From Bartonella birtlesii IBS 325 (GTDB lineage Bacteria > Pseudomonadota > Alphaproteobacteria > Rhizobiales > Rhizobiaceae), in contig NZ_CM001557.1 of the NCBI RefSeq assembly GCF_000273375.1, positions 446,466 through 510,465 on the forward strand: a stretch of DNA of 64,000 nucleotides. Direction: 5' to 3'. This document shows positions 39,936 through 50,867 of the stretch, piece by piece. Numbering within the stretch: position 1 is the first letter of the stretch; each line of letters opens with the position of its first letter. The translations under genes were made by a program, and so were the position numbers. A model generated the notes under the pieces. That model saw only the letters and a list, made by a program, of their open reading frames with translations, was not told the origin of the DNA and made no database searches.

Positions 39936-41165
39936 ATGGCCATTTCCTACGACCTTAGACCAGTTGGACTATGTTCATCACGGGAAACAAATAATGTTAC
40001 CGTTAAAGAGGATTCTAAACTCTCTTTAATTGGTTTATCACAAGATGAAATGGTGCAAGCTTTAAAGGCAATTGGTATACCAGAACATCAAACGCGTATG
40101 CGTGTCCGTCAGCTTTGGCATTGGCTTTATGTGCGTGGTATTTCAAATTTTGATGAAATGCGAAATATTTCTAAATCCATGCAAGAAATGCTTAAAAGCC
40201 ATTTTTCTATTGCGCGTCCAGAAATTATTGGCGAACAAATATCAAAAGATGGCACACGTAAATGGCTTTTGCGTTTTCCAGCGCGTGGAGCAGGAAGACC
40301 TGTGGAAATTGAAACGGTTTATATCCCTGAAGAAGGGCGTGGGACTTTATGTCTTTCATCTCAGGTAGGGTGTACGTTAACCTGTTCTTTTTGTCATACG
40401 GGAACGCAACTACTTGTTCGTAATCTAACAGCCGAAGAAATTTTGGCACAATTACTGGTCGCACGTGATTGTTTGGGTGATTTTCCTAATAAGGATACAC
40501 CTGACGGGGCAATTGTTCCCGTTGAAGGGCGCAAAATCACCAATATCGTGATGATGGGGATGGGGGAACCACTTTATAATTTTGAAGCAGTTAAAAAAGC
40601 TTTATTGATTGCTTCCGATGGAGAAGGGCTTTCTTTATCAAAACGCCGGATTACACTTTCAACCAGTGGGGTAGTGCCTGGAATTATCCGAACAGGAGAA
40701 GAAATTGGCGTTATGTTAGCCATTTCACTCCATGCGGTGCATGATACACTTCGGGATATGCTGGTTCCTATCAATAAAAAATATCCACTTACTCTGCTTA
40801 TGGATGCGTGCCGTCAATATCCTGGTCTCTCCAATGCAAAACGAATTACATTTGAATATGTTATGCTGAAAGACATCAATGATAGTTTGGATGATGCTAA
40901 ACGATTGATACAATTGCTAAAAGATATTCCAGCCAAGATCAATTTAATTCCCTTTAATCCATGGCCGGGGAGTAATTATCAATGTTCTGATTGGGAACAA
41001 ATTGAACGTTTTGCTGATGTTATCAACAAAGCAGGCTATGCTTCGCCTATTCGGGTACCGCGTGGACGTGATATTTTAGCTGCATGTGGTCAACTTAAAT
41101 CGGTTTCAGAGCGTTTACGTAAATCTGAACGTTTGCGGTTAGAAAATGCTGTAGACAGCCAGTAA
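39936..41165 (+). CDS. rlmN: Dual-specificity 23S rRNA/tRNA (adenine2503/A37-C2)-methyltransferase
   Basis: Radical-SAM enzyme that methylates A2503 of 23S rRNA and A37 of some tRNAs. From the ATG at 39936 it has 409 residues. The radical SAM motif [13 protein letters not shown] carries the three cluster cysteines; GEPLYNF and the catalytic region near the C-terminus ([18 protein letters not shown]) with its conserved cysteine follow. An upstream start at 39873, overlapping the preceding gene, is possible but adds unconserved residues. It converges on the LysE-family gene with only 2 bases between stops. Confidence 0.94.
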   Translation: MAISYDLRPVGLCSSRETNNVTVKEDSKLSLIGLSQDEMVQALKAIGIPEHQTRMRVRQLWHWLYVRGISNFDEMRNISKSMQEMLKSHFSIARPEIIGEQISKDGTRKWLLRFPARGAGRPVEIETVYIPEEGRGTLCLSSQVGCTLTCSFCHTGTQLLVRNLTAEEILAQLLVARDCLGDFPNKDTPDGAIVPVEGRKITNIVMMGMGEPLYNFEAVKKALLIASDGEGLSLSKRRITLSTSGVVPGIIRTGEEIGVMLAISLHAVHDTLRDMLVPINKKYPLTLLMDACRQYPGLSNAKRITFEYVMLKDINDSLDDAKRLIQLLKDIPAKINLIPFNPWPGSNYQCSDWEQIERFADVINKAGYASPIRVPRGRDILAACGQLKSVSERLRKSERLRLENAVDSQ

Positions 41166-41167
41166 AC

Positions 41168-41806
41168 CTAATTTTCAGTTATAAGAAGATGGAGAGCAAA
41201 ACTGGTAAAAGCACCAGCGATAAACCAATTAAAAAAGCGCATATAAAGGGGATTTTGATTAAGACTTTTGAAAAGTTTATGCGCCATGAAGACCGTCGAA
41301 ATTGTAATGGGAAGAGAAATAGGAATATAAGAAAACCCTAAGATGAGCAACTTTTGCGTTGCCATAGGATCATTCGCATTAATAAACTGCGGCAAAAAGG
41401 TTACATTAAAGAGAATAACTTTGGGATTTAAAAGATTAATTCCAATACCAGCAAGATAGTTACGCTTAGAGCTCTTATATTTAGATGGCTCTTGTTCAAT
41501 AGAAAGTGTTGAGTGTTTACGCAATGCTTGAATGGCAAACCATAAAAGGTAAAAAGCGCCAGCAATTTTAAGAAAAACAAAAGCACGCGGTGAAGCGAAA
41601 ATAAGAGCAGATAAGCCCAGTGCCACACCAGTTACTTGAATGGCAAATCCTGTTGCGCTTCCCAGAGCACACATAATACCAGCTTTTTTGCTTTGTGTAA
41701 TAGTTCGTCCTATAGAGAGCATCATATCAGGTCCTGGAATAAGTGCTAAAATCAACGATGCCACAGAAAATTGTATTAAAATAGGCCATTCAGGAAAAAA
41801 TGACAT
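41168..41806 (-). CDS. LysE/RhtB family amino-acid exporter
   Basis: Inner-membrane exporter of about six spans. From the ATG at 41806 (AGAGG upstream) it has 212 residues. The family sequence LALIPGPDMMLSIGRTITQSKKAG is near the N-terminus, and INLLNPKVILFNVTFLPQF is diagnostic of LysE/RhtB proteins. The substrate (homoserine, threonine, lysine or other) cannot be told. Transcribed towards rlmN and divergent from argG. Confidence 0.9.
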   Translation of the reverse strand: MSFFPEWPILIQFSVASLILALIPGPDMMLSIGRTITQSKKAGIMCALGSATGFAIQVTGVALGLSALIFASPRAFVFLKIAGAFYLLWFAIQALRKHSTLSIEQEPSKYKSSKRNYLAGIGINLLNPKVILFNVTFLPQFINANDPMATQKLLILGFSYIPISLPITISTVFMAHKLFKSLNQNPLYMRFFNWFIAGAFTSFALHLLITEN

Positions 41807-41989
41807 ATAAACCTCTTTATTATTGTGTAAAAACACTCAAATAATCCACATTTCTCACGAAAATGCTTCTTTACACTTTCTTGTATTTTTTTGCATCTTT
41901 TAAATCTTATTCAAAGAGAATTTATTTTTATTGTTTGCGTAATTTTTAATCTTTAAATTCAAGAAAAACACATACAATGGAATTTTAAA

Positions 41990-43216
41990 ATGAAAAAGTG
42001 GCAAAATATTAGAAAAGTTGTTTTAGCTTATTCTGGGGGCTTAGATACGTCTATTATCCTTAAATGGTTGCAAAGTGAATGGGGCGCTGAAGTTGTAACC
42101 TTTACAGCTGATTTAGGGCAGGGGGAAGAATTAGCTCTCGCGCGTCGTAAAGCAGAAATACTGGGTGCGAAAGAAATCTATATTGAAGATTTGCGTGAAG
42201 AGTTTGTGCGTGATTTTGTCTTTCCAATGTTTCGCGCTAATGCCGTTTATGAAGGGACCTATCTTTTGGGAACGTCAATAGCGCGTCCACTCATTTCAAA
42301 ACGCTTAATTGAAATTGCTAAGGAAACGGGTGCAGATGCAATTGCCCATGGGGCAACAGGAAAAGGCAATGACCAAGTACGCTTTGAACTTTCTGCCTAT
42401 GCTCTTAATCCTGAAATCAAAATCATTGCTCCATGGCGTGATTGGGATTTTAAGAGTCGAACAGATTTGATTAATTTTGCACATGCCCATCAAATTCCTG
42501 TAGAGAAGGATAAACAAGGAGAAGCGCCTTTTTCGGTTGATGCAAATTTATTGCATTCGTCATCAGAGGGAAAAATTTTAGAAGATCCGGCAATCCCTGC
42601 TCCTGAATATGTGCATATGCGGACTCTTTCGCCGGAAGCGGCTCCAGATCAAGCAACTATAATCACTCTTGGTTTTAAAAAAGGTGATGCTGTTTCGATT
42701 AATGGAAAAAGTTTATCTCCTGCAAATTTACTTGCTGAATTAAATAATTATGGACGCGACAACGGTATTGGTCGGTTAGATTTGGTAGAAAATCGTTTTG
42801 TTGGTATGAAATCACGAGGCATTTATGAGACACCGGGAGGAACCATTCTTTTAACGGCGCACAGGGCAATAGAATCTTTGACATTGGATCGGGGGGCGGC
42901 ACATTTGAAAGATGAATTAATGCCGCGTTATGCAGAACTCATTTATTATGGTTTTTGGTTTTCACCTGAACGCGAAATGTTGCAGGCGGCTATTAATTTA
43001 TCTCAAGAAAATGTTGAAGGTGAAGTAACATTAAAGCTTTATAAGGGTAATGTAATTGTTGAAGGACGCCAAAGCAAAAAGTCACTCTATTCCAGTAAAT
43101 TAGTGACTTTTGAGGATGATGAAGGTGCCTATAACCAAAAAGATGCGGCAGGTTTTATAAAATTAAACGCCTTGCGTTTGCGCACACTAGCAGCACGTTC
43201 ATTAGAATGTAAATAA
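41990..43216 (+). CDS. argG: Argininosuccinate synthase
   Basis: Joins citrulline and aspartate with ATP in arginine synthesis. It has 408 residues starting [27 protein letters not shown]; the PP-loop AYSGGLDTS is intact. [38 protein letters not shown] and the substrate-binding [13 protein letters not shown] follow. Its ATG lies 183 bases from the divergent exporter gene. No argH is in the window. Confidence 0.97.
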   Translation: MKKWQNIRKVVLAYSGGLDTSIILKWLQSEWGAEVVTFTADLGQGEELALARRKAEILGAKEIYIEDLREEFVRDFVFPMFRANAVYEGTYLLGTSIARPLISKRLIEIAKETGADAIAHGATGKGNDQVRFELSAYALNPEIKIIAPWRDWDFKSRTDLINFAHAHQIPVEKDKQGEAPFSVDANLLHSSSEGKILEDPAIPAPEYVHMRTLSPEAAPDQATIITLGFKKGDAVSINGKSLSPANLLAELNNYGRDNGIGRLDLVENRFVGMKSRGIYETPGGTILLTAHRAIESLTLDRGAAHLKDELMPRYAELIYYGFWFSPEREMLQAAINLSQENVEGEVTLKLYKGNVIVEGRQSKKSLYSSKLVTFEDDEGAYNQKDAAGFIKLNALRLRTLAARSLECK

Positions 43217-43627
43217 ATGAATTACATATCCCATTTATAGTATAACAAGTAGAGGATTTTTTTTGTATAAAATGCCTTATTTTGTCATTTTTCTAATTTA
43301 TTGATGTTTGCGAAGTGTTTTGTTGTCCGTTTTTTTGTTTAATGCTAGAAGACTTTTTTCTTGCTGATAAGTATAATAAACAAAACCTAGAATAACAGCA
43401 ATTAAAACACCAATAACCAAAACGAGCAAATTACATATCCATAATATTTATACTTCGTTGATATAAAAAATAAAAGAAAATACAAGAAAAAGAATAGGGC
43501 AAAATCTAGTCATAATAAGAGAATGATAAAAAGATTTTTGGCAGCTTTTCGTTTGCTATTATTGACGAATGAATCCAAGAACCATACACCATACCATTAA
43601 AGAGTTTAATTTTTTAGGATAAAGATA
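43217..43627. other. Intergenic region between argG and lysS
   Basis: The 411 bases contain no large gene. The 7-base inverted repeat ATAAATG/CATTTAT (43213-43219 and 43232-43238) straddles the argG stop. On the minus strand a 43-codon open frame encodes a likely small membrane protein (43298-43429). The remaining right part is AT-rich and should hold the lysS promoter. Confidence 0.6.
43298..43429 (-). CDS. Possible small membrane protein, 43 residues
   Basis: On the minus strand an open frame reads from a TTG at 43429: a hydrophobic helix (LVLVIGVLIAVILGFVYYTY) followed by a polar, positively charged tail (QQEKSLLALNKKTDNKTLRKHQ). One transmembrane span with a basic soluble tail is the usual build of small bitopic proteins, and the coding text is cleaner than random intergenic sequence. 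The start is weak: TTG, no convincing ribosome-binding site, and the nearby ATGs are in other frames. I know no family for it. Confidence 0.4.
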   Translation of the reverse strand: MLVLVIGVLIAVILGFVYYTYQQEKSLLALNKKTDNKTLRKHQ

Positions 43628-45286
43628 ATGATGCGTTATCAGTGTGAAGTTCCTCTTACGCCTGAATTGAGAGACGTGGCTGCTCAATCGAAAACTTGGC
43701 CTTTTGAAGAAGCACGTAAAATTATCAAACGGTATGAGAAAACGGGTTATCCAGAGAGCGTTTTATTTGAAACAGGCTATGGGCCTTCTGGTCTGCCGCA
43801 TATTGGCACTTTTGGGGAGGTAGCACGTACAACTATGGTACGTCATGCTTTCCATATTCTCACAGAAAATAAAGTGAAAACAAAATTACTTTGTTTTTCT
43901 GATGATATGGATGGTTTGCGTAAAGTTCCTGATAATGTGCCTGATCGCAAGAAGATGGAAAGCTATCTTGGTCAACCGCTCAGTCGCATACCTGATCCTT
44001 TTGGTGATATTTATCCCTCTTTTGGAGCAGCGAATAATGCACGTTTGCAGGCTTTTCTTGATCGTTTTGGTTTTGATTACGAATTTGCCAGTGCTACTGA
44101 TTATTATAGCTCTGGTCGTTTTGATGAAATACTTTTAAAAATACTTGCCTGTTATGACAAGGTAATGGCAATTGTTTTGCCAACATTGGGTGAAGAAAGG
44201 CGAGCGACTTATTCACTCTTTTTACCTATTTCTCCATTTTCTGGTAAGGTTTTACAGGTACCGATGATTGCTCGCAATGTTGAAAAAGGCACTGTCACCT
44301 ACATTGAACCTGAAACAGGAGAAACTATTGAAACAGAGGTTACGGGTGGCAAAGTAAAATGTCAGTGGAAAGTGGATTGGGCCATGCGCTGGACAGCACT
44401 TAATGTTGATTATGAAATGGCGGGTAAGGATCTTATCGATTCCACAAATCTTTCTTCTAAAATTTGCAAAGCGCTTGGTGGAAAACCACCAGAAGGATTT
44501 AATTATGAGCTTTTTTTGGATGAGAAGGGACAGAAAATTTCTAAATCCAAAGGAAATGGCTTAACTATTGATGAGTGGTTAACCTATGCGCCAACGGAGA
44601 GTTTAGGGTTTTATATGTTTTCAAAGCCCAAAACAGCAAAACGGCTTTATTTTGATGTTATTCCAAAAGCTGTTGATGAATATTATGCGCATCTTGCAGC
44701 TTATGGTCGTCAAAACTGGGGAGAGCGACTTAATAATCCGGTATGGCATATCCATAATGGTTGCCCTCCACAAGTTAATTTGCCTGTACCCTTTGCTTTG
44801 CTATTGAATTTGGTAAGTGCTTCAAATGCGGAGAATAAAGAGGTTCTCTGGGGGTTTATTTCTCGCTATGCTAAAGGAGCAAATGCACAAACTTATCCAG
44901 AACTTGATCAATTGGTGCAATTTGCTCTTAAATATTTTGATGTTTTTGTTAAGCCTAACAAAAAATTTCGAACAGCAGATGATAATGAACGGGCAACGTT
45001 AGTACAAATTGATGAAAAATTAGCCAATTTACCTGAAACTGCTGATGCCAACACAATTCAAAATGCACTTCTTGATGTTGCGCGTTTAATAAAACGCTAT
45101 CAAGATCATAGCAAAAGAAGTCCAGAAGGAGGGCCAGGTGTTTCAAATGTGTTTTTTCAAATGATTTATGAGGTCCTTTTAGGGCAAGAACGAGGACCAC
45201 GATTGGGGTCATTTATTGCTTTATATGGGATTAATGAAATGCGTGCACTGATTGCTGAAGCGCTTGCACGACCTGTGGGGGAATGA
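43628..45286 (+). CDS. lysS: Lysyl-tRNA synthetase, class I
   Basis: Class I (LysK-type) enzyme, the archaeal-like form found in alphaproteobacteria instead of the common class II enzyme. It has 552 residues. The HIGH-type motif is [10 protein letters not shown] near residue 57, and the KMSKS-type motif is KISKSKGN near residue 304. The C-terminal anticodon-binding helical domain runs to the end. The ATG at 43628 is followed by a second ATG; either could be used. Its TGA overlaps the prfC start (ATGA). Confidence 0.94.
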   Translation: MMRYQCEVPLTPELRDVAAQSKTWPFEEARKIIKRYEKTGYPESVLFETGYGPSGLPHIGTFGEVARTTMVRHAFHILTENKVKTKLLCFSDDMDGLRKVPDNVPDRKKMESYLGQPLSRIPDPFGDIYPSFGAANNARLQAFLDRFGFDYEFASATDYYSSGRFDEILLKILACYDKVMAIVLPTLGEERRATYSLFLPISPFSGKVLQVPMIARNVEKGTVTYIEPETGETIETEVTGGKVKCQWKVDWAMRWTALNVDYEMAGKDLIDSTNLSSKICKALGGKPPEGFNYELFLDEKGQKISKSKGNGLTIDEWLTYAPTESLGFYMFSKPKTAKRLYFDVIPKAVDEYYAHLAAYGRQNWGERLNNPVWHIHNGCPPQVNLPVPFALLLNLVSASNAENKEVLWGFISRYAKGANAQTYPELDQLVQFALKYFDVFVKPNKKFRTADDNERATLVQIDEKLANLPETADANTIQNALLDVARLIKRYQDHSKRSPEGGPGVSNVFFQMIYEVLLGQERGPRLGSFIALYGINEMRALIAEALARPVGE

Positions 45287-46863
45287 TGAAAAAGCGCGTG
45301 CAAGAAGTAAAACGGCGTCGCACATTTGCAATTATTGCTCATCCAGATGCTGGGAAGACAACGCTAACAGAAAAACTGTTATTATTTGGTGGAGCTATTC
45401 AGCTTGCCGGAGAGGTAAAAGCGAAAAAAGATCGCATTCAAACCCGTTCCGATTGGATGCATATTGAACGTGATCGCGGTATTTCGGTTGTAACATCAGT
45501 GATGACCTTTGAATATGAAGATCACATTTTTAATTTGTTAGACACTCCAGGCCACGAGGATTTTGCTGACGATACCTATCGCACTCTCACGGCTGTTGAT
45601 AGTGCTATCATGGTGCTAGATGGTGCACGCGGAATTGAACCGAGAACACTGAAATTATTTGAAGTATGTCGGATGCGAGATATTCCTATTGTTACTTTTA
45701 TTAACAAAATGGATCGTGAAACACGTGATTCTATAGAACTTTTAGATGAAATTGAAGAAAAACTCGCCCTTGATACGGCACCAATAACTTGGCCCATTGG
45801 TACGGGGAAGGATTTTGCAGGAACATTTGATCTTCATCATAATCGGTTTCGTAAAAAAGATGATGAGATAACACAACAGAAAGTTTCTGGACCCCACGAA
45901 GTTGCAAATCTTCTTCCTGAATATCAACGTTCAACTTTTATTGAAGGCGTAGAACTTGCACGAAATGCTTGCAAAAATTTTGATCTTCAAGCTTTTCGTG
46001 GAGGACATATGACACCGGTTTATTTTGGTTCTGCTTTACGAAATTTTGGTGTTCGTGATTTGATCAATGCGCTCATTGACTTTGGTCAAAGTCCTCGTAA
46101 TCAGGATGCTGATCAACGCAGTATTGTTGCAACGGAAGCTAAAATGACAGGGTTTGTTTTTAAAATTCAAGCGAATATGGACCCTAATCACCGTGATCGT
46201 ATTGCATTTTTTCGGGTCTGTTCTGGAACACTTGAACGTGGCATGAAGACAAAGTTGGTACGAACAGGAAAACCAATGACACTTTCGGCACCACAATTTT
46301 TCTTTGCGCGTTCACGTCAAATTGCTGATCAAGCCTATGCCGGTGATATTGTAGGGATTCCTAATCATGGCACATTGCGTATAGGTGATACCTTAACGGA
46401 AGGAGAAGATATTCTCTTTAAAGGAGTACCCAATTTTGCACCAGAAATTTTGCGTCGTGTCTGTCTAGGTGATCCGATGAAAGCAAAAAAACTCAAAGAA
46501 GCTCTGCAACAAATGGCGGAAGAAGGTGTCGTGCAATTATTTATCCCCGATGATGGTTCACCATCTCTCATTGGTGTCATTGGTGCTTTGCAGATTGATG
46601 TTCTAAAGGAAAGATTGAAAATAGAATATGGCTTGCCGGTGAGTTTTGAGCCAGCACGCTTTAATATATGTCGTTGGATTTCAGCACAAAGCAAAGATGA
46701 GTTGCAAAAATTTCTCAGCAATCACCGTTCTGCCATTGCCCATGATCTAGAGGGTGATCCAGTTTTTTTAGCAGAAAATCATTTTTCATTGAATTATGAA
46801 GCAGAACGAGCACCGAAAATAAAATTTGCGGCTTTTAAAGATTATCAAACACGCTCTGAATAA
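45283..46863 (+). CDS. prfC: Peptide chain release factor 3
   Basis: GTPase that recycles release factors RF1/RF2. The 526 residues fit RF3. G motifs: [26 protein letters not shown] (G1), [15 protein letters not shown] (G2 with switch threonine), [22 protein letters not shown] (G3) and TFINKMDRE (G4). The segment from G1 to G3 distinguishes it from EF-G. It overlaps lysS by 4 bases, so the two are probably cotranscribed. Confidence 0.96.
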   Translation: MMKKRVQEVKRRRTFAIIAHPDAGKTTLTEKLLLFGGAIQLAGEVKAKKDRIQTRSDWMHIERDRGISVVTSVMTFEYEDHIFNLLDTPGHEDFADDTYRTLTAVDSAIMVLDGARGIEPRTLKLFEVCRMRDIPIVTFINKMDRETRDSIELLDEIEEKLALDTAPITWPIGTGKDFAGTFDLHHNRFRKKDDEITQQKVSGPHEVANLLPEYQRSTFIEGVELARNACKNFDLQAFRGGHMTPVYFGSALRNFGVRDLINALIDFGQSPRNQDADQRSIVATEAKMTGFVFKIQANMDPNHRDRIAFFRVCSGTLERGMKTKLVRTGKPMTLSAPQFFFARSRQIADQAYAGDIVGIPNHGTLRIGDTLTEGEDILFKGVPNFAPEILRRVCLGDPMKAKKLKEALQQMAEEGVVQLFIPDDGSPSLIGVIGALQIDVLKERLKIEYGLPVSFEPARFNICRWISAQSKDELQKFLSNHRSAIAHDLEGDPVFLAENHFSLNYEAERAPKIKFAAFKDYQTRSE

Positions 46864-46911
46864 AAAAGTATTTTTCTATAAAAAAATTGTTTTTAAAAAT
46901 CAAATAAGGAG

Positions 46912-46937
46912 GAGAGATAAGATTTCCTCTCTTTTTT
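46912..46937. terminator. Possible terminator between prfC and trxA
   Basis: A short stem (GAGAG at 46912-46916 with CTCTC at 46927-46931) is followed on the plus strand by six T. Genes converge here, and A-rich sequence on the left could serve the other strand. The stem is only five base pairs, so this is tentative. Confidence 0.35.
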
Positions 46938-46958
46938 AGAAAAAATCACATGAGCAGT

Positions 46959-47282
46959 TTAACGAAGCGCTTCTTTAATCCATTCAGAAACACGCGCTTT
47001 AGCGGCAGCGCCAACCATATTTGATGAAACCTTTCTATCTTTAAACATTAACAGGGTAGGAATCGAGCGTACTCCATATTGGGTAGCCAGTTCGGGATTT
47101 TCATCGATATTTACTTTGGCAATTTTAACTTGATTTTCCATTTCCAATGAGATTTCATCCAAAATTGGAGCAATCATTTTGCAAGGTCCACACCACTCTG
47201 CCCAAAAATCAACTACAACAGGGGTGGAAGAGTTCAGAACTTCATTTTCGAAATTGCTGTTATCAACTTTTATACATGTCAT
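46959..47282 (-). CDS. trxA: Thioredoxin
   Basis: Small redox protein of 107 residues from the ATG at 47282 (AAGGAT upstream). The active site WCGPCK is near residue 30 within [20 protein letters not shown]; the cis-proline segment [12 protein letters not shown] is present. An in-frame ATG at 47303 would add seven residues. It follows addA on the minus strand after 111 bases, an order shared with other Rhizobiales. Confidence 0.95.
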   Translation of the reverse strand: MTCIKVDNSNFENEVLNSSTPVVVDFWAEWCGPCKMIAPILDEISLEMENQVKIAKVNIDENPELATQYGVRSIPTLLMFKDRKVSSNMVGAAAKARVSEWIKEALR

Positions 47283-47393
47283 TGATTTATCCTTTATATT
47301 CATCTCTATAGATTGGTATGATAACGATTCATATCAAGTTATTGCCAAGATAAATTATAAGAGGTTGTAAGGGAAAAGGTTTTTCATAATTTA

Positions 47394-50300
47394 TTAAACA
47401 ATTTCATTAAGCAGCGTATCGAGTTTTTCTGGGAGAAGTTTAAAAACTTTTACTTCTTTGCTGTAGACAAGAAGTGCTTGGATCTCTTTATTGGGATGAA
47501 TAGTTTGCAGTAATTTTCGATAAAGAGCCATTTGCAACAAATGATGTGGAGGGATGGTAGCTTCATTTTCAGGTGAGAATCCCGTTTTAAAATCAGCAAA
47601 GATTACGTTTTCTTCTGTGATATATATACGATCAATTTGACCGGAAACAGTTTGTTCTTTTCCACGAATTTTTACCATACCCATTAAGGGGACCTCAGCA
47701 CGAGAATGATCAGAAAAGAGAGGGGTGAGGTAAGAATGATCTAAGATTTGCCAAACATGACAAAGTGCTGTTTCTTTTTGATTTTCAAACCAATGAGAAA
47801 CTTTGATATTAAGATAGTGCTGAGCGTAATCGCGTCGCTTTTGGGGAGGGCAATTGGGTAAATATTGCAGCAATCGGTGAACAATATTACCATATTCAAT
47901 AAAAAAAGCTCTGTTGGTGTTTGGTTCTCCTAAGACAGGTGAAGTACTCAGATATTTAGAATTTGAGGAAATTTCAGGATCAGCTTCAATAGAAAGACTA
48001 GCAACAGAAGGCCTCAACGGTTTGGGTAAAGCTGGTTCTTCTGGAACTTTATGAGAAAAAAAGGCGGGTAGAGATGGTGGTGTTTGGCGCGCAATATGAG
48101 GAAGCTCTTGGTTTATAGGGGCAAGTGAAGAAGGTGTAATGCAATAGCGCCAAGCTGCAATATCTTCTGCTGGGCCTTTTATAGCCACAGCATGTGGTTT
48201 GAGAGCATTCTTTACCAATTGTAGCCATGTATTCGGGAAAATTTTCTCACCACTATATCCGCAGACAAATAAGCAATCTTTAGCACGTGTCATTCCCACA
48301 TAAAGAAGACGCCTATATTCTTCTTCAGCGCGTTTTTTTAAGTATGACAATGCTTGTTTAGAGGGCGGTGTCTCGAATTTTGCATGAGGGCGCCAAATAA
48401 AAGCTTGTTGATCACTCCATTGTGCATGATTTGAAGAAACTTTAAGCAAATGTGGTGCATGTTGAGGGTGCCAAATAGCACTCCCTGGGTCAACCAGAAA
48501 CACAACAGCAGCTTCTAGTCCTTTTGCGGCATGAACAGTCATAATACGAATTTCTTCATGATTTTGATCAAATTCACGTTTAATTTCTGGGTCGTTTGCA
48601 CTTAATGTTTCCAAAAAAGCTTGTAATCCTGGTAAACCAGTTTTTTGAATAGTGAGTGTGTAATCCATAAAAGCATCAAGCACATCATTTGCTTCAGATC
48701 CTAAACGAGCCAAAATCTTTTGACGTCCCTTATCATTATTTAGAATATGGCTATAGAATTCAAAAACCGGTATTTTATCCACGAGAGTGCGATATTGATT
48801 CAATTTTTCAAAAGCATTTTTAAAAGATGCATAAGATGAGGCATGCATACAAAGACTTTGCCAAAGAGAGCCTGTACGATGCGCAGAAAGCTGATAAAGT
48901 TCCTCTTCGCTAAGAACAAAAAGAGGACTTTTTAAAACACAAGCAAGAGAAAGATCATCTTGTGGTTGCAAGACAAAACGTGCCAGTGCCATTAAATCAC
49001 GCACACTAATATGCTTTATAAGCTGTAAACGATCAGCGCCGGCGATAGGAATATTGCGTAATTTAAGAGCACGAGAAAGAGCAGAAACAAAGTGATCACG
49101 TTTACGAACCAAGATCATAATATCACTTGCGCGCATGAGGTGCTCTTTTGCTGGAAGCATTTCCCTTTTTTGTAACCAGCCAGCAATAGTTTCAGCAATT
49201 TTTTCTGCCAGACGCGTTTCAGGGGTGTCTAAATGATCAACGCTTAAATGCCAATCATCAGGAAGTTTGCTTTTTTCTTTAGGAATGGCATCCCATACAA
49301 TAACCTCCCCAGGGCTATGAATACGAATAGCTTCATGGACTGTTTTGATATTTTCTGCTGAAAGTCCTTTGTAGTTTTCTGGTTTTTCAAAAACAAGATC
49401 AACACTTTTAAGAACATCTGCTGTAGAACGAAAAGAATAATTCAGTTGTATTTTTTCAAATTTTTGTTTTGCTTGCAGCGCCTTTTTTTGAATTATTCGT
49501 CCATTTTCGGCAAAATTTTCTGGTACAGCGCCTTGGAAAGAATAGATGGACTGCTTTTCATCTCCAACAGCAAAAAGAGTACGTGTATTTGTACGCTGGC
49601 CATAACCTGTAAAAAATTCTTGTGCCAGCAGTTGAATAATTTGCCATTGCTCAGGGTTGGTATCTTGTGCTTCATCAAGTAAAATATGATCAAGACCACG
49701 ATCAAGTTTATAGTGCACCCATTGGCTTGCCCCTTTACGCCGTAATAGATTGAGTGTACGCTCAATAAGGTCATCAAAATCTAATAAACCGTTGGCTTTT
49801 TTTAGATTCGCGATGATTTTAAGATATAGAGCACAAAGCTGAAAAGCAGCCTTATTGAGTGTAGCGATTGTTGCGCATTGATATTTCTCTAAAAGAATAG
49901 AAAGCTTGTTTTGTTTATCTTCAAGTATTTGTTGAATAAAGGGCCAAATTTCATCTAATTTGTTACACGACAAAGATGAAAAATTGCGTGGTTCACCTGT
50001 TGTTTTAAAATAAATATCGGAAATAATACCAATAATGTTTTTTTCATCACAAGCGTTTTTTAATTGGGAAAATTTCGCGATCATTTTCTTAAGGCTCTTA
50101 TTGCCGTTTGTTTGGCAATGTGTAAGGGCATAAAGAGGCAGACGAGCAGTTTGTTGAATTTTTTCTAATAACTGTTCATTTGTTTCATCAGATGCTAAAT
50201 GAAAAAGTGCATGCAACTTCTCTTCTCCGTTTTCAGAAAGAACAGCGGACAAAAAACCGGCCAGTTTATGTTGCTTTTCAGTTGCTTCATAAAGCAATTG

Positions 50301-50867
50301 ATTAAGTATGTGCTCGCTAATAACTTTAAGCAGCTGTTTCAAAGCGGGTTGAGCATCTTTATGTTCCAGAAGTTGGCGACGAGCTTCTTGGAGGAGTTTT
50401 TTTCGACTGATATCATCAACTAGTTCGAAATGCCCAGCAATATTGGCTTCCAGCATAAATTGATGCAACAGAGATTCACAAAATGCATGGATAGTTTGAA
50501 TTTTTAACCCCCCCGGTGTCTCTAAGGCACGAGCGAAGAGTTGACGTGCATAGGTCAATTTTTGTGCACTAATGGGCTTATTTTCAAGTTGTGATAAGAT
50601 TTCTTTAAGCTGTGCATCATCAAGTTCACTCCAGCTAGAAAGTGTGCGAAAAATCCGCGATTGCATAACAGCAGCAGCAGCTCTTGTATAAGTAAGGCAT
50701 AAAATACGTGCAGGAGGGGTACCATTTAAAAGCAAACGAATAACGCGTTCGCTTAAAACGTGGGTTTTTCCAGATCCTGCATTGGCAGAAACCCATACAT
50801 TTGTTTTTGGATGTGTTGCTGTTGCTTGTGCTTTAAGAGCTGCTTCAGGAATAGAAAAAAAAGTCAT
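47394..50867 (-). CDS. addA: Double-strand break repair helicase/nuclease AddA
   Basis: AddA of the AddAB complex, which processes DNA ends for RecA in place of RecBCD. From the ATG at 50867, which overlaps the addB stop (ATGA), it has 1157 residues. UvrD-type helicase motifs are WVSANAGSGKTHVLSERVIRLLL (motif I), LLDEAQDTNPEQWQ (II), AVGDEKQSIYSFQGA (III), IMTVHAAKGLEAAVVFLVD (V) and LLYVGMTRAKD (VI). The C-terminal RecB-like nuclease has GQIDRIYITEENVIFADFKTG. An upstream start at 50906 is less likely. Confidence 0.95.
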   Translation of the reverse strand: MTFFSIPEAALKAQATATHPKTNVWVSANAGSGKTHVLSERVIRLLLNGTPPARILCLTYTRAAAAVMQSRIFRTLSSWSELDDAQLKEILSQLENKPISAQKLTYARQLFARALETPGGLKIQTIHAFCESLLHQFMLEANIAGHFELVDDISRKKLLQEARRQLLEHKDAQPALKQLLKVISEHILNQLLYEATEKQHKLAGFLSAVLSENGEEKLHALFHLASDETNEQLLEKIQQTARLPLYALTHCQTNGNKSLKKMIAKFSQLKNACDEKNIIGIISDIYFKTTGEPRNFSSLSCNKLDEIWPFIQQILEDKQNKLSILLEKYQCATIATLNKAAFQLCALYLKIIANLKKANGLLDFDDLIERTLNLLRRKGASQWVHYKLDRGLDHILLDEAQDTNPEQWQIIQLLAQEFFTGYGQRTNTRTLFAVGDEKQSIYSFQGAVPENFAENGRIIQKKALQAKQKFEKIQLNYSFRSTADVLKSVDLVFEKPENYKGLSAENIKTVHEAIRIHSPGEVIVWDAIPKEKSKLPDDWHLSVDHLDTPETRLAEKIAETIAGWLQKREMLPAKEHLMRASDIMILVRKRDHFVSALSRALKLRNIPIAGADRLQLIKHISVRDLMALARFVLQPQDDLSLACVLKSPLFVLSEEELYQLSAHRTGSLWQSLCMHASSYASFKNAFEKLNQYRTLVDKIPVFEFYSHILNNDKGRQKILARLGSEANDVLDAFMDYTLTIQKTGLPGLQAFLETLSANDPEIKREFDQNHEEIRIMTVHAAKGLEAAVVFLVDPGSAIWHPQHAPHLLKVSSNHAQWSDQQAFIWRPHAKFETPPSKQALSYLKKRAEEEYRRLLYVGMTRAKDCLFVCGYSGEKIFPNTWLQLVKNALKPHAVAIKGPAEDIAAWRYCITPSSLAPINQELPHIARQTPPSLPAFFSHKVPEEPALPKPLRPSVASLSIEADPEISSNSKYLSTSPVLGEPNTNRAFFIEYGNIVHRLLQYLPNCPPQKRRDYAQHYLNIKVSHWFENQKETALCHVWQILDHSYLTPLFSDHSRAEVPLMGMVKIRGKEQTVSGQIDRIYITEENVIFADFKTGFSPENEATIPPHHLLQMALYRKLLQTIHPNKEIQALLVYSKEVKVFKLLPEKLDTLLNEIV

